From JAOZPE01 sp964601275 (GTDB lineage: Bacteria > Krumholzibacteriota > Krumholzibacteriia > JAJRXK01): DNA of 64,000 nt. Location of the stretch: assembly GCA_964601275.1 (NCBI GenBank), contig CAZRMV010000001.1, positions 124,001 through 188,000 of the forward strand, in the 5' to 3' direction. A model generated the notes under the pieces. It did no database searches. It was not told the DNA's origin and saw only the letters and a program-made list of their open reading frames with translations. Every line of letters starts with the position of its first letter. Positions within the stretch are counted from its first letter, which is position 1. Below are positions 35,160-44,648 of this stretch, piece after piece. The position numbers and the translations under genes are program-made.

Positions 35160-38100
35160 ATGCGAAGCAACGGACGCCTGAGCAGCCTTTTGTGGTTGGC
35201 CCTCTTCTTTCTCGTCGTGCTGGCCTTGCCCCGCACCGGATCCTTCCCCCTCCACGATCAGCTCGTGAGCCTGCGGCACCAGAGGCAGCACCTGCCGGAA
35301 GGATCTCCCCAGGCCTTCCGGCTCGACCACCGGATCGCCGAGCTCGAGCGCCTCGAAAAGGGAGAGCCGCCCCAGGATCACCCGGATGTCTTCGCCCGGA
35401 TCCTGCAGGACATGAAGGTGCCGGCCGACCGGACCGAACCCGAGTATACGCCGGGTTACCAGAGGGTGGAGCTGTCCCGGGCCCGGCTCAGCGCCAAGGC
35501 GGCGGGGACCCCCTTGACCTGGGTCGAGCGGGGTCCGGGCAACGTGGCCGGCCGCGCCCGCGGGCTCGTGGTCGATGTGTCCGACACCACCGGAAACACC
35601 TGGTTCGTGGGATCGGCCGGTGGAGGGGTGTGGAAAACCCCGGACGCGGGCAATACCTGGACGCGGGTGACCACCGATCCGCAGAGCTACGCGACTTCGA
35701 CCATCGTCCAGTGCCCGAGTCAGCCCGACGTGTTCTATGTGGGGACCGGCGAGAGTTTCCTCAATATCGACACGATGAACGGCAATGGTCTGCTGAAGTC
35801 GGTCGACCATGGGGTGACCTGGACTCCTCTGGCCAGCACCCTGGATGATCCCCGCTTCAACAACATCGCCGATATCCTCGTCGATCCCGGCAATCCGGAC
35901 GTGGTCATCGTTACCGCGAATGTGGGACGTTACAAACTCGACCTGAACGCGACCACCAACATCTTCAAGTCGACCGATGGGGGAGCCACCTGGAGTGTGG
36001 TGTTCACCAGCAGCGAGCTGGGGAACTTCAACCGCCCCAAGAAGGTGCAGCATCTCGAGGCCACCCCGGGCGATTTCAACGTCCTGTACGCGGGGTGGCA
36101 GGGCAAGGGGGTGCTCAAGTCGACCGACGCCGGCTCGACCTGGACCTTGAGCAACGCCGGCATCACCGACTTCAGCGGACGCTTCGAGATCGCGGTCTCT
36201 CCGGTGAACCCCAACCGGGTCTTCGCCGCGGCGGAGGGGGCCGCGGGCGCCTCGAAACTGTGGCTTTCCGATGATGCGGGAGCCTCCTGGGTGGAGACCA
36301 CCGAGGCTGTTGGAAGCGAGCCGAACTGGCTGGGGGCACAGGGCTGGTACGACAACACCATCGTTTGCCATCCTACCGACCCGAACATCGTCTATGTGGG
36401 CGGAATCCAGCTCTGGAGAATCACCATGGTCTCAGCGAGCACCCGCCAGAGCGTGCTCTTGAACCAGGGCAGCGTCCACGTCGATCATCACAACCTGGTG
36501 ATCCTGCCCGGTGACGGCGGAACCCCCTGGCGCATGCTCAATACGAACGATGGTGGCGTCGCGTATTCCTCGAACATGGATTCGGGCTGGCAGATGCCCA
36601 TCCTGGGGCTGAACACCACCCAGTTCTACGGGGTGGACAAGAAGCCGGGCGGCAGCGCCTACATCGGAGGCATGCAGGACAACTCCACCTGGCGTTCACC
36701 GGTCGATCCCGATGCGCTGACCCCATGGATCTTCCAGATCGGCGGGGACGGCTACGAGACCTCCTGGCATTTCAACGATCCGATGCTGATCATCGGAGGA
36801 TATCAGTACAACGGCCTGCTGCGTTCGACCGACGGGGGAGAAACCTGGAGTTCGGCCACCAACGGTCTGGCCGATACCGGAAGCAGCGCCGCCCCGTTCA
36901 TCACAAAGATCGGAAAGACCAACCTCGCCCCGGACCTTCTGTTCGCCGTGGGCAAGTCCGGCGTGTGGCGCAGCACCGATTTCGGGGCAAGTTGGAGCCT
37001 GGCTTCGATGGACGCCACCGACTGGTATTTCAGTTCCTTCATGGACGTGCGGGTCTCCCGCGCCGACCCCCAGGTGGTGTGGGCGGGCGCACGCATGGAT
37101 GGAAGTGGGTCGATCTACCTCTCGACCGACGGAGGCCAGAGCTTCACCGCCGTTCCCGACTTCACCGCCGTCACCATGGGAGGTATCAGTGGCTTGGCCA
37201 CCCATCCCGCCGATCCCCAGATCGCCTATGTGCTCTTCTCGTTTGCGGGCCGGCCGAAGATCCTGCGCACCACCGACCAGGGACAGACCTGGCAGGACAT
37301 CACCGGCTTCTCCGGCGGCGGGCCCTCGACCAATGGCTTCCCCGACGTGGCGGTATACGACCTCCTGGTGATGCCGCACGACCCGAACATCCTGTGGGCG
37401 GGCACGGAGATCGGGCTCTTCGAGTCGACCGACAACGGCGTCTCCTGGCATCTGGCCGACAACGGACTGCCCAATGTGGGAATCTGGATGATGACGCAGG
37501 TCGAGGACGAGATCGTGGTGGCCACCCATGGATTGGGCATCTGGACGACCACCATCCCGGCGATGGTCGCCGGGAAGACCTTCAACCCGCTCATCGAGTC
37601 GCTGTTCCAGAGTCCGTCGGGAGACCTGAATATCGAGACCACCTTGCGCTCGGCCTACGACTCGACCGAGGTGATGATGGACGGCGCGGTGGCGACCGTC
37701 TTGCCGGCCAACACCGCGGGCGATCAGGTTCTGGTGCAACTTCCCGTACTGGCCAACGGAACGGTCCAGATCCAGCTCGTCGGCCATGTGGGCGGCTCGA
37801 CCTACTCCTCGCCGGTGAAGAGCGTGGACGTGGTGCAGCTCACCCAACCGGTGTTCAGCTACCAGAGCACCTTCAACGGGGGCAACAGCGATTTCAGCGG
37901 CAACGGCTTCTCGGTGCGGCTCGAGCCGGGCTTCAACGACGAGGCCATCCATTCCCAGCACAACTATTCGGACAATTCCACCTACGTCTACACCCTCACC
38001 AAGCCCATCCGGGTGGCCCAGGCCAACGCCATGATGGAATACGACGAGGTGGTTCTCGTCGAACCGGGCGACAGTGGAACGCAGTTCGGGGATTTTGGTT

Positions 38101-38678
38101 TCTGGGACTACGTGATCGTCGAGGGAACCAAGGACGGAATCCAGTGGCAGCCATTGCTTCCCGGCTACGACTGCCGGGATGACTCTGCCTGGCTCAACGC
38201 CTTCAACCAGGGGCTGTCCGGAGACGCATCGCTGTATCGTCACCGCAGTTTCGACCTGCTCAACACGTTTTCGTGGGGCGACACCATCCTGGTGCGCTTC
38301 CGCCTGTATGCGGACCAGGCGGTCAACGGCTGGGGTTGGTCGATCGACAACCTGGCGATCCAGGTGGGCAGTCCCACCGGTGCGGGAGATTCCCCGCCCC
38401 GGGTCTTCGCGCTGGAGCAGAACTATCCGAACCCCTTCAATCCCAACACCACCATCGCCTATCGCCTGCCCGAGCGCGGCAAGGTGAGCTTGCGCATCTA
38501 TGACCAGAGGGGACGGCTGGTGCGCACCCTGGTCGATGAAGAACAGAACGCGGGACAACAGAGCGTGGTCTGGGACGGCCACGCCGGCAATGGCGTGCCG
38601 GTTGCCAGCGGCGTCTACTTCTACCAGCTCAAGGCGGGAGACCTGGTCCAGCGGAAGAAGATGACCCTGGTGAAATAG
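35160..38678 (+). CDS. Exported sortilin/BNR-repeat beta-propeller protein with FlgD-like C-terminal sorting tail
   Basis: 1172 residues; the ATG at 35160 is preferred because AGGAAAG lies upstream and a signal anchor follows (LLWLALFFLVVLALP). The body (about 120-840) repeats the BNR/Asp-box pattern S-x-D-x-G-x-T-W (STDGGATWS, STDAGSTWT, STDGGETWS, STDNGVSWH), as in VPS10/sortilin or glycoside-hydrolase-74-like propellers. A jelly-roll-like region (about 900-1080) follows. The last 90 residues begin EQNYPNPFNPNTTI and end with a strand-rich module, the FlgD-Ig-like tail common in secreted proteins of FCB bacteria. Likely secreted or surface-attached; the ligand is unknown. Confidence 0.92.
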   Translation: MRSNGRLSSLLWLALFFLVVLALPRTGSFPLHDQLVSLRHQRQHLPEGSPQAFRLDHRIAELERLEKGEPPQDHPDVFARILQDMKVPADRTEPEYTPGYQRVELSRARLSAKAAGTPLTWVERGPGNVAGRARGLVVDVSDTTGNTWFVGSAGGGVWKTPDAGNTWTRVTTDPQSYATSTIVQCPSQPDVFYVGTGESFLNIDTMNGNGLLKSVDHGVTWTPLASTLDDPRFNNIADILVDPGNPDVVIVTANVGRYKLDLNATTNIFKSTDGGATWSVVFTSSELGNFNRPKKVQHLEATPGDFNVLYAGWQGKGVLKSTDAGSTWTLSNAGITDFSGRFEIAVSPVNPNRVFAAAEGAAGASKLWLSDDAGASWVETTEAVGSEPNWLGAQGWYDNTIVCHPTDPNIVYVGGIQLWRITMVSASTRQSVLLNQGSVHVDHHNLVILPGDGGTPWRMLNTNDGGVAYSSNMDSGWQMPILGLNTTQFYGVDKKPGGSAYIGGMQDNSTWRSPVDPDALTPWIFQIGGDGYETSWHFNDPMLIIGGYQYNGLLRSTDGGETWSSATNGLADTGSSAAPFITKIGKTNLAPDLLFAVGKSGVWRSTDFGASWSLASMDATDWYFSSFMDVRVSRADPQVVWAGARMDGSGSIYLSTDGGQSFTAVPDFTAVTMGGISGLATHPADPQIAYVLFSFAGRPKILRTTDQGQTWQDITGFSGGGPSTNGFPDVAVYDLLVMPHDPNILWAGTEIGLFESTDNGVSWHLADNGLPNVGIWMMTQVEDEIVVATHGLGIWTTTIPAMVAGKTFNPLIESLFQSPSGDLNIETTLRSAYDSTEVMMDGAVATVLPANTAGDQVLVQLPVLANGTVQIQLVGHVGGSTYSSPVKSVDVVQLTQPVFSYQSTFNGGNSDFSGNGFSVRLEPGFNDEAIHSQHNYSDNSTYVYTLTKPIRVAQANAMMEYDEVVLVEPGDSGTQFGDFGFWDYVIVEGTKDGIQWQPLLPGYDCRDDSAWLNAFNQGLSGDASLYRHRSFDLLNTFSWGDTILVRFRLYADQAVNGWGWSIDNLAIQVGSPTGAGDSPPRVFALEQNYPNPFNPNTTIAYRLPERGKVSLRIYDQRGRLVRTLVDEEQNAGQQSVVWDGHAGNGVPVASGVYFYQLKAGDLVQRKKMTLVK

Positions 38679-38700
38679 CCCTTGGGCAACCGGCCCCTGC

Positions 38701-41103
38701 TCATTCCTGCGCCGCGCCCCCGGCTCTTGCCGGGGGCGCGGCCGAGGCCTTCTCCCAGAACTCGCGCGCCTGCTCCATGGCCAAGGCCAGCAAGGTGCCC
38801 CTGCGGTAACGGCCCCTCCGGTCGCGCCGGCCGGTGGGCATCCCGGTGAAGATGTTCAAGGCCTCGTGCACGGAGTCCACCGCCCACACCGAGAACCTTC
38901 CCTTGGCGCAGGCCTTCACCACGTCCTCACGCAACTGCAGGTCGGCCGCGTTGGAACGGGGGATGATCACTCCCTGCTTGCCGGTCAGTCCCTGGGCCGC
39001 GCACACGTCGTAGAAACCCTCGATCTTCTCATTCACCGCGCCGATGGCCATGATGTTGCCCATCTGGTCGATCGCCCCGGTGATGGCCACGTCCTGCCGC
39101 AGGGCCACGTTGGTCAAGGCGCTCAAGAGACAGCAGATCTCCGCCGCGGAGGCCGAGTCGCCGTCGATGCCGCCGTAGCTCTGCTCGAAGGCCACGCTGG
39201 CGTCGAAGGCCAAGGGATGGTCGGTTCGCAGCAGATTGCGCAGGAGTCCGCCCAGGATGTAGAACCCCTTGGTGTGGATGGCCCCCGACAACGCCGATTC
39301 GCGCTCGATGTTGATGACTCCCGCCGTGCCGGGGCCGATGGTGGCGGTGATGCGGGCGGGAAAGCCGTAGGTCATCTCACCCGAGGAGATGACCGCCAGC
39401 CCGTTGACCTGGCCCACTGCGCTGCCGCGGGTCGAGATTTGCACCGTGCCCTCGAGGATCTGCCGGCGGAACTCCCGCGCGGGCCGGTCCGCCCGCAGCT
39501 TGCGCCGTTGGATCGCTTCCTTCACATGCTTCTCTCCGACCAGGCGCGCGCCCTCCTGCCGGGCCAGCCACGCCGCTTCGCGGACGAGATCGGCCACCCG
39601 TCCGAAGCGCGCGGTGATCCTTCCGCGGTCGGAGGCGATGCGCACCCCGTGCTCGATGAGAGCGGCGACCCCGCTGCAGGTGAAATGTGGCAGGTCTTCC
39701 TCGCGCACGAAACGCGCGACCCATCGAGCATAATCGAGAATGCCCTGGTGGTTGTTGGGAATGGATTCCTCGAAATCGGCCAGCACCTTGAACAGGTCGC
39801 GGAAGTCCGGGTCGACCTCGTCCATGAGGTAGTACACCTCGGAGCTTCCCAGCAGCACGACCTTCACATGGACGTCCACCGGCTCGGGCTTGAGGCCGGG
39901 GCCTCCGAAAGGTCCGGCGGTTTCGGGTGGGCTGATCTCCAGCTTTCCGGTCCGCAGGACCCGGGCCAGGAGTTTCCACATCGAAGACTCGGAGAAGAGA
40001 TCCTTGGCCTCGAGGATGAGATACCCTCCGTCGGCCTGCAGGAGCGAACCGGCGCAGATTCCCATATGGCTGGCCCGCGCTTCTTCGTTCGGTCCGAACT
40101 CGAGGTTGATGGTTCCCAACAGGTGGGAAGGGGTCGGGGTGCTCTCGATCACCACCGGGCAACTCGTCGAGCCGCTGCGATCGACCACGACATTGACTCG
40201 ATAGAACCGGGTGAAGGAGGTGTCCTTGCCCAACTGGCCGAGACGTTGCTCCATCAGGTCGTCGAGCAGCTCGTTGAGCCAGGTGTCGACCGACTTCTGG
40301 GGGAAAGCCCGGCGGATGGTCCGCAGTTTCCGTTCGAGCGAGGCCTGCGCGGTGCTCCGGAAGAGCTGATCGAGCCGGCTGGAGAACTCGTCCCGGATCT
40401 CGGCCGCCCGGTCGTGCAAACCGGCCAGCTTGCGGTTGTAACGGGTGAGATTCTCCTGGGTACGCTGGAAGTCTCCGTCGTTGATGCGCCCTTCCGCGTG
40501 GAGCCGCTCGAATTCCTCCGGGGCCACCGGCTGATTCTCCACCAGGGGAAAGATGGCCTTCTGGGCCATCGCCTCCTTCTGGACCGTCACCAGGCCCAGG
40601 CCGGCCCGGGCGAGCGCCTTCTCGAAGGGCTCCAGGATCGACTGCATCTTCTCTTCGGCCGTCGCTTCCAACGCCTTGCGACGCGCGGCCACGGAATCGG
40701 AGTTGAGCAGCTCGGGCAACCCCTCCCGGATGAAGGCGGCGAAGCGATCCATGTGTCTCCGGAAGAGCCCTCCCTTGCCCTTGGGGAGACTGATGAGACG
40801 CGGCTGATCCGGCTGGACGAAGTTGTGCACATAGCAGTGGTCCCGTAGGCTCGGGCACTCGAAGCGCATCTCGTGCAGGATCCGTTTCACCAGGGTGGAC
40901 CGACCGGTTCCGCTGAGTCCCCGCACGAAGACGTGATGCTCCTTGACCTGGCTGCTGAGGCCGAAGCGCAGCGCGTCGAGGGCTTCGCCCTGGCCGATCA
41001 CCTTCTGCAGGGGCTCGAGCTGGGCGGTGCTGCGAAAGGGGAAACGGTTGCGCGGACAGTGCCAGCGCAGCTTCGCGGCGGGAAGGGCTCTGGATGCACT
41101 CAT
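38701..41103 (-). CDS. Lon-family (S16) protease with AAA_32-type ATPase domain (LonC/YcbZ-like)
   Basis: 800 residues. The AAA region has GLSGTGRST in the Walker A position, with Arg instead of Lys, and a long helical insertion (about 120-320). A Walker B-like ADGGYLILEAKDLF follows. The C-terminal Lon protease domain has the catalytic Ser650 (GIDGDSASAA) and Lys693 (VNEKIEGF), spaced 43 residues as in E. coli Lon. It should be an active peptidase. ATP dependence is doubtful, because the GTGR loop is a mark of this subgroup and some members do not need ATP. It lies 50 bases after the Omp85-like gene on the same strand. Confidence 0.93.
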   Translation of the reverse strand: MSASRALPAAKLRWHCPRNRFPFRSTAQLEPLQKVIGQGEALDALRFGLSSQVKEHHVFVRGLSGTGRSTLVKRILHEMRFECPSLRDHCYVHNFVQPDQPRLISLPKGKGGLFRRHMDRFAAFIREGLPELLNSDSVAARRKALEATAEEKMQSILEPFEKALARAGLGLVTVQKEAMAQKAIFPLVENQPVAPEEFERLHAEGRINDGDFQRTQENLTRYNRKLAGLHDRAAEIRDEFSSRLDQLFRSTAQASLERKLRTIRRAFPQKSVDTWLNELLDDLMEQRLGQLGKDTSFTRFYRVNVVVDRSGSTSCPVVIESTPTPSHLLGTINLEFGPNEEARASHMGICAGSLLQADGGYLILEAKDLFSESSMWKLLARVLRTGKLEISPPETAGPFGGPGLKPEPVDVHVKVVLLGSSEVYYLMDEVDPDFRDLFKVLADFEESIPNNHQGILDYARWVARFVREEDLPHFTCSGVAALIEHGVRIASDRGRITARFGRVADLVREAAWLARQEGARLVGEKHVKEAIQRRKLRADRPAREFRRQILEGTVQISTRGSAVGQVNGLAVISSGEMTYGFPARITATIGPGTAGVINIERESALSGAIHTKGFYILGGLLRNLLRTDHPLAFDASVAFEQSYGGIDGDSASAAEICCLLSALTNVALRQDVAITGAIDQMGNIMAIGAVNEKIEGFYDVCAAQGLTGKQGVIIPRSNAADLQLREDVVKACAKGRFSVWAVDSVHEALNIFTGMPTGRRDRRGRYRRGTLLALAMEQAREFWEKASAAPPARAGGAAQE

Positions 41104-41153
41104 GGCTACTCGACCTTCCGGGAGGATCCGACCGACCAGATCCTCTGCTGGCT

Positions 41154-42812
41154 TCAGAATGCGTGTCCCGTGCCCACCGTGAACACGGGACTGGAGGCTC
41201 CGGTGCCCTTGGCCACCGGCCAGGCCACGTCGAGGCGCACCGGGTAACCGAAGGTGGACATCTGGGCGGCGATACGAAGCCCGAACCCCACGGCCCCGTG
41301 GATCCCATCCCATCGGAAGTCACTCTCGCGCTCGAACCAGGTGTTGCCGAAATCGGCGAAGGCCACCATGCCGGGAATCACCAGGTTCAGGAGCGCCTGT
41401 TGCTTCACCCAGCGCAGTTCGATGTTCGCCCGCACCAGCCGGTCGCCGGTGAACTCGCGATATCCAGCCGAACGCAGGCCGCTCTCGCTTCCCATGGTGA
41501 ACGGACGCTGGGCATCGAGACGTTCTCCCCACCCGCCGCGGAGGCCGGTGACCAGGCGCAGGCTCGATTGTATCTCCACCTGGGTTCGGTAGTCGAGGAC
41601 GGTCCGCAGGTTCCGTCCCCGACCGTCTTCGATCAATCCGCTGCCGGTCCAGACCAGGCGGTGCAGCAGGCGTCCGTGGTGGCTGTTGTACCGGTGATCG
41701 AGTTCCAGGTAGACCGCGTCGACGTCGCCCACCAGGCTACCTGTCGCCCATCCGGCTCCAACGGCGGTCTCATGGCCCATCGCGAGGTCCTCGGCTCGAC
41801 CCATCAGGTCGACGTAGTGGAGGGTCTCGTAGTCGCGGGTCTTCCACTCCAGGGATACCCCCAGCGCCAGCATCTCCCGGTTCTCCGGGGCGTCGGGAGG
41901 AAAGTCCACCGTCCGGCTGGAGATCTGGTGGGTGGTCGAAACCGCGAGGGAGTCCTCTTGGTGGAACCGGAGTCGTTCCCACCAGAGCTTCGGGCCCAGG
42001 CGGAACACGTCGTGCTTGCTCAGGCCGATGCGACCGAGGAATCCGGCGAAGAATGTGTCGTCGTCCAATCGCGGGCGGAGGTAATGGATCTGATCGATGG
42101 AGTAGCGGGGCCGCTGCTTGGAGTGGGTCCAGCGAAGATCATAACTCGATGCGGCATCGATGCTGGTCCAGGGTCTACCCAGTTGGATGAACGCGAGTGA
42201 GCCGTCACTGGTGTCCGAAAACCGCAGGGCCAGGCGGTTCTCCGTCCCCAGCAGATAGGGATGGGTGTATTCGACCGACCAACCCGAGCGATCGGGGTCG
42301 GTGTCGTACCGGCCGCTCAGGCTGCGTCCCATGCCCATCAGGTTCCGCTCGGTGAGATTCACCCCGAAGAAGGTCGACCCCTGGTACGAGGAGAACTTGA
42401 TTCCCAGCGAGGTGGTCCAGGTCTCCCGGGTGTGGACGAAGACATCGACGCTGTCGCCACGGGAGGAAACGACCTCGAGGTCGGCGCTGCGCAGGAAACC
42501 GAGGGCGCGCAGTCGGCGCTCGGACTCCCTCAGGTCCTCCAGGTCGAGGGTATCTCCCACCGCGAAGGTGAGTTCGCGCCGCAGGAAACCTTCCCGGGTA
42601 TCGACATGGAGGGCGTTCATGGCTTTCAGGGGCCAGTCGGGAAGGCGTGCGTAATCGGAGGCATCGAAGATGGGATCGCGCTGGAAGCGGATGGACCGGA
42701 TCACGCGCGGAGCCGCGGCCGCGGAAAGACAGAGAAGATGTGTGGTGGCGATCCCGGCCAGGAGAGAGGCGGCAACTGCGAGCCGGTGGAGACGGGGACT
42801 CGAAGGGGCCAT
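41154..42812 (-). CDS. POTRA-containing Omp85-superfamily outer-membrane protein
   Basis: 552 residues from an ATG at 42812 with a signal peptide (LAVAASLLAGIATTHLLCLSAAAA). The ribosome-binding site is weak, and a GTG 18 bases upstream is possible. A single POTRA-like domain (about 35-115: VGDTLDLEDLRESERRLRALGFLRSADLEVV) precedes a 16-strand-type barrel, with the segments GVNLTERNLMGMGRSLSGRYD and VAFADFGNTW. It ends in VGTGHAF. One POTRA makes it more like a TamA/ShlB or patatin-type relative than BamA. It may insert or export an outer-membrane cargo. The Lon-family gene follows. Confidence 0.87.
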   Translation of the reverse strand: MAPSSPRLHRLAVAASLLAGIATTHLLCLSAAAAPRVIRSIRFQRDPIFDASDYARLPDWPLKAMNALHVDTREGFLRRELTFAVGDTLDLEDLRESERRLRALGFLRSADLEVVSSRGDSVDVFVHTRETWTTSLGIKFSSYQGSTFFGVNLTERNLMGMGRSLSGRYDTDPDRSGWSVEYTHPYLLGTENRLALRFSDTSDGSLAFIQLGRPWTSIDAASSYDLRWTHSKQRPRYSIDQIHYLRPRLDDDTFFAGFLGRIGLSKHDVFRLGPKLWWERLRFHQEDSLAVSTTHQISSRTVDFPPDAPENREMLALGVSLEWKTRDYETLHYVDLMGRAEDLAMGHETAVGAGWATGSLVGDVDAVYLELDHRYNSHHGRLLHRLVWTGSGLIEDGRGRNLRTVLDYRTQVEIQSSLRLVTGLRGGWGERLDAQRPFTMGSESGLRSAGYREFTGDRLVRANIELRWVKQQALLNLVIPGMVAFADFGNTWFERESDFRWDGIHGAVGFGLRIAAQMSTFGYPVRLDVAWPVAKGTGASSPVFTVGTGHAF

Positions 42813-42921
42813 TGGAATGGACGGTCTCACCGGTTCCGGGTTCCGGTCGAAAGTGGTGGAATCGCATCCCTCGCGGAGAGGGGGGTGGAAGCATTCCTTT
42901 TGCTCTTCCCCCTTCTTGCGC

Positions 42922-42950
42922 ACGCTATTCCCTTCTCGTGCCAAGGTCAA
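42922..42950 (-). promoter_or_regulatory. Candidate promoter of the Omp85-like gene
   Basis: On the minus strand TTGACC (42950-42945), a 17-base spacer and TAGCGT (42927-42922). The -35 is good and the -10 is poor. It sits in a 300-base divergent gap (42813-43112) that otherwise holds no gene I can support. Confidence 0.35.
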
Positions 42951-43112
42951 CGGGGATTCCCCTGGACGGGTTTCCCCGTGGAACCATGGACTGAACCTGT
43001 CCTGTCCCGGACTCGCGAGCTGGGGTGATACGGCGGAGAGGACCGGCCAGGCCGGACGGCCCTTCGGCGGAATCCCACCGATCGATCCCGATCTCAACAC
43101 GGGGGAACCACC

Positions 43113-43669
43113 GTGCACAGCGTGAAGAATCTTGGAAGTGCTGCTGGAGAGACCGCCTGGGGCTGGATCCTGGCGATCCTGCTGGCGACGCTGCTCGCCC
43201 TGGCCGTCCCGAGGCCGTCTGTCGCCCAGGAGATTCCGCGGGGAGAATACATTCGCTACCTGCCGCTGGAGTATCCCCGCCTGGTCCGCCAGACCGACGC
43301 GAACACCCGCCTGCATCTCTTCGGCGATCCCGCGGACCCCATGTACCGGGACGAGAGTCCCCGCGACGGGATCGACGATCACCGGGGAGAGATCCTGAGC
43401 CGCCTCGCGGTGCGGTTTGCCCCCTGAATGGTCCTGAACACCACCGCTGTTCCCATGGACTTCCTGCATTTCATGCAGCAGCGATCGATCAGTTCACCGT
43501 CGCCTTCTTCATGGGCAAGGGTTTCGTGAGCGAGAACACCATTCGACATTCCCGCAGTGACCTGGGATTCCGGGACATCAGTGATGAAGATCTCAACCTG
43601 CCCGGTGGGGGAGGCGACCTGAAGGTCTGGCGCCTGGCCGGCATGGTGGGGTTCCAGCTGAGTTTCTGA
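43113..43669 (+). pseudogene. Degraded exported-protein gene (in-frame stop, internal deletion and frameshift)
   Basis: A GTG at 43113 behind GGGGGAA opens a signal peptide (WILAILLATLLALA) and a mature start REIPRGEYIRYLPLEYPRLV-like up to RLAVRFAP, then TGA at 43425-43427. Directly after it the same frame reads MVLNTTAVPMDFLHFMQQRS, which looks like its natural continuation. TGG (Trp) in place of TGA would restore the frame. Near 43490 the coding sense jumps to another frame, FTVAFFMGKGFVSENTIRHSRSD, which runs to a barrel-like end VGFQLSF at 43669. The product is far shorter than expected. It is best read as a broken envelope-protein gene, or an assembly error. Confidence 0.65.
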
Positions 43670-43810
43670 AGCGGCCGTCGTCCATGGAAGAGGCTCTCTC
43701 CTTTCGGCGGAACATGCGGCCCATGGTCACCTGGGCGCCGGCTGCCGGGTATGGCCGAGCGCGGATTCCCTTGTTGCTTTTGCGCCGCGAGGGAACGAGT
43801 ATCTCCGCCC

Positions 43811-44431
43811 ATGAGCCAGTACTTCCGGGTCCATCCCGACAATCCCCAGCTCCGTCTGTTGCGACAGACGGCGGAGATCCTCCGCCGTGGCGGGGTCATC
43901 GTCTATCCCACCGACTCGACCTACGCCCTGGCCTGTCGCATGGGGGAGAAGCGAGCCCTGGAGAGGATCTGTCGGATCCGCCAGATCGACGAACGCCACC
44001 ACTTCACCCTCAGTTGCCGGGATCTCTCCGAATCGGGGGTGTACGCGGTCTTCGACACTCCCACCTACCGGCTCCTGAAATCCCTGACTCCGGGCGCCTA
44101 CACTTTCATCCTGCGGGCCAGCCGTGAAGTTCCCCGCCGTCTCATGCATCCCAGGCAAAAGACCATCGGTCTGCGCGTCCCCGATCATCGGATCGCCCAG
44201 GCATTGCTGGACGAGATGGGCGAGCCGTTGATGACCACCTCGTTGATCCTGCCCGGAGAGGAGGACCCTCTCACCGATCCCCAGGAAATCCGCCGGCGAC
44301 TGGAAAAGCAGGTAGACGCGGTCATCGACGGGGGATGGGGCGGCCTGTTGCCCACCACCCTGGTCGATCTCACCACCGGCGAGCCCGAAGTGTTGCGGGC
44401 CGGACTGGGCGAGACCAGCCTCTTCGGCTAG
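43811..44431 (+). CDS. yciO: YciO/YrdC-family threonylcarbamoyl-AMP synthase-like protein
   Basis: 206 residues from the ATG at 43811, the same length as E. coli YciO. The YrdC fold motifs are present: RRGGVIVYPTDSTYALAC, LERICRIRQIDERHHFTLSC, the core TPGAYTFILRAS, and TIGLRVPDH. The family binds L-Thr, bicarbonate and ATP; Sua5/TsaC make the t6A37 tRNA precursor, while YciO has weaker activity and an unclear role. No RBS of quality is close to the start (GAGGGAA is 14 bases or more away). Confidence 0.88.
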   Translation: MSQYFRVHPDNPQLRLLRQTAEILRRGGVIVYPTDSTYALACRMGEKRALERICRIRQIDERHHFTLSCRDLSESGVYAVFDTPTYRLLKSLTPGAYTFILRASREVPRRLMHPRQKTIGLRVPDHRIAQALLDEMGEPLMTTSLILPGEEDPLTDPQEIRRRLEKQVDAVIDGGWGGLLPTTLVDLTTGEPEVLRAGLGETSLFG

Positions 44432-44648
44432 ACGCCCTCCAGGACGACCGGGGGAACCCGGGCCCTCAAGCGGCCGATCGGGTCGGCCGGCCCACAGAAT
44501 ACAGACCTCCTCCGGTGGAGGGGGGGGATGGATCGCCATGGCTTGATTCTGTCCACCCGACGGTTTAGCTTCTTCTTCCGGTCTTGAAGGCAATCCTCTT
44601 CCCCCGGCTCGGGCCCTTTCACCCACCCCGCTTCGCCGTCGGTCATCC

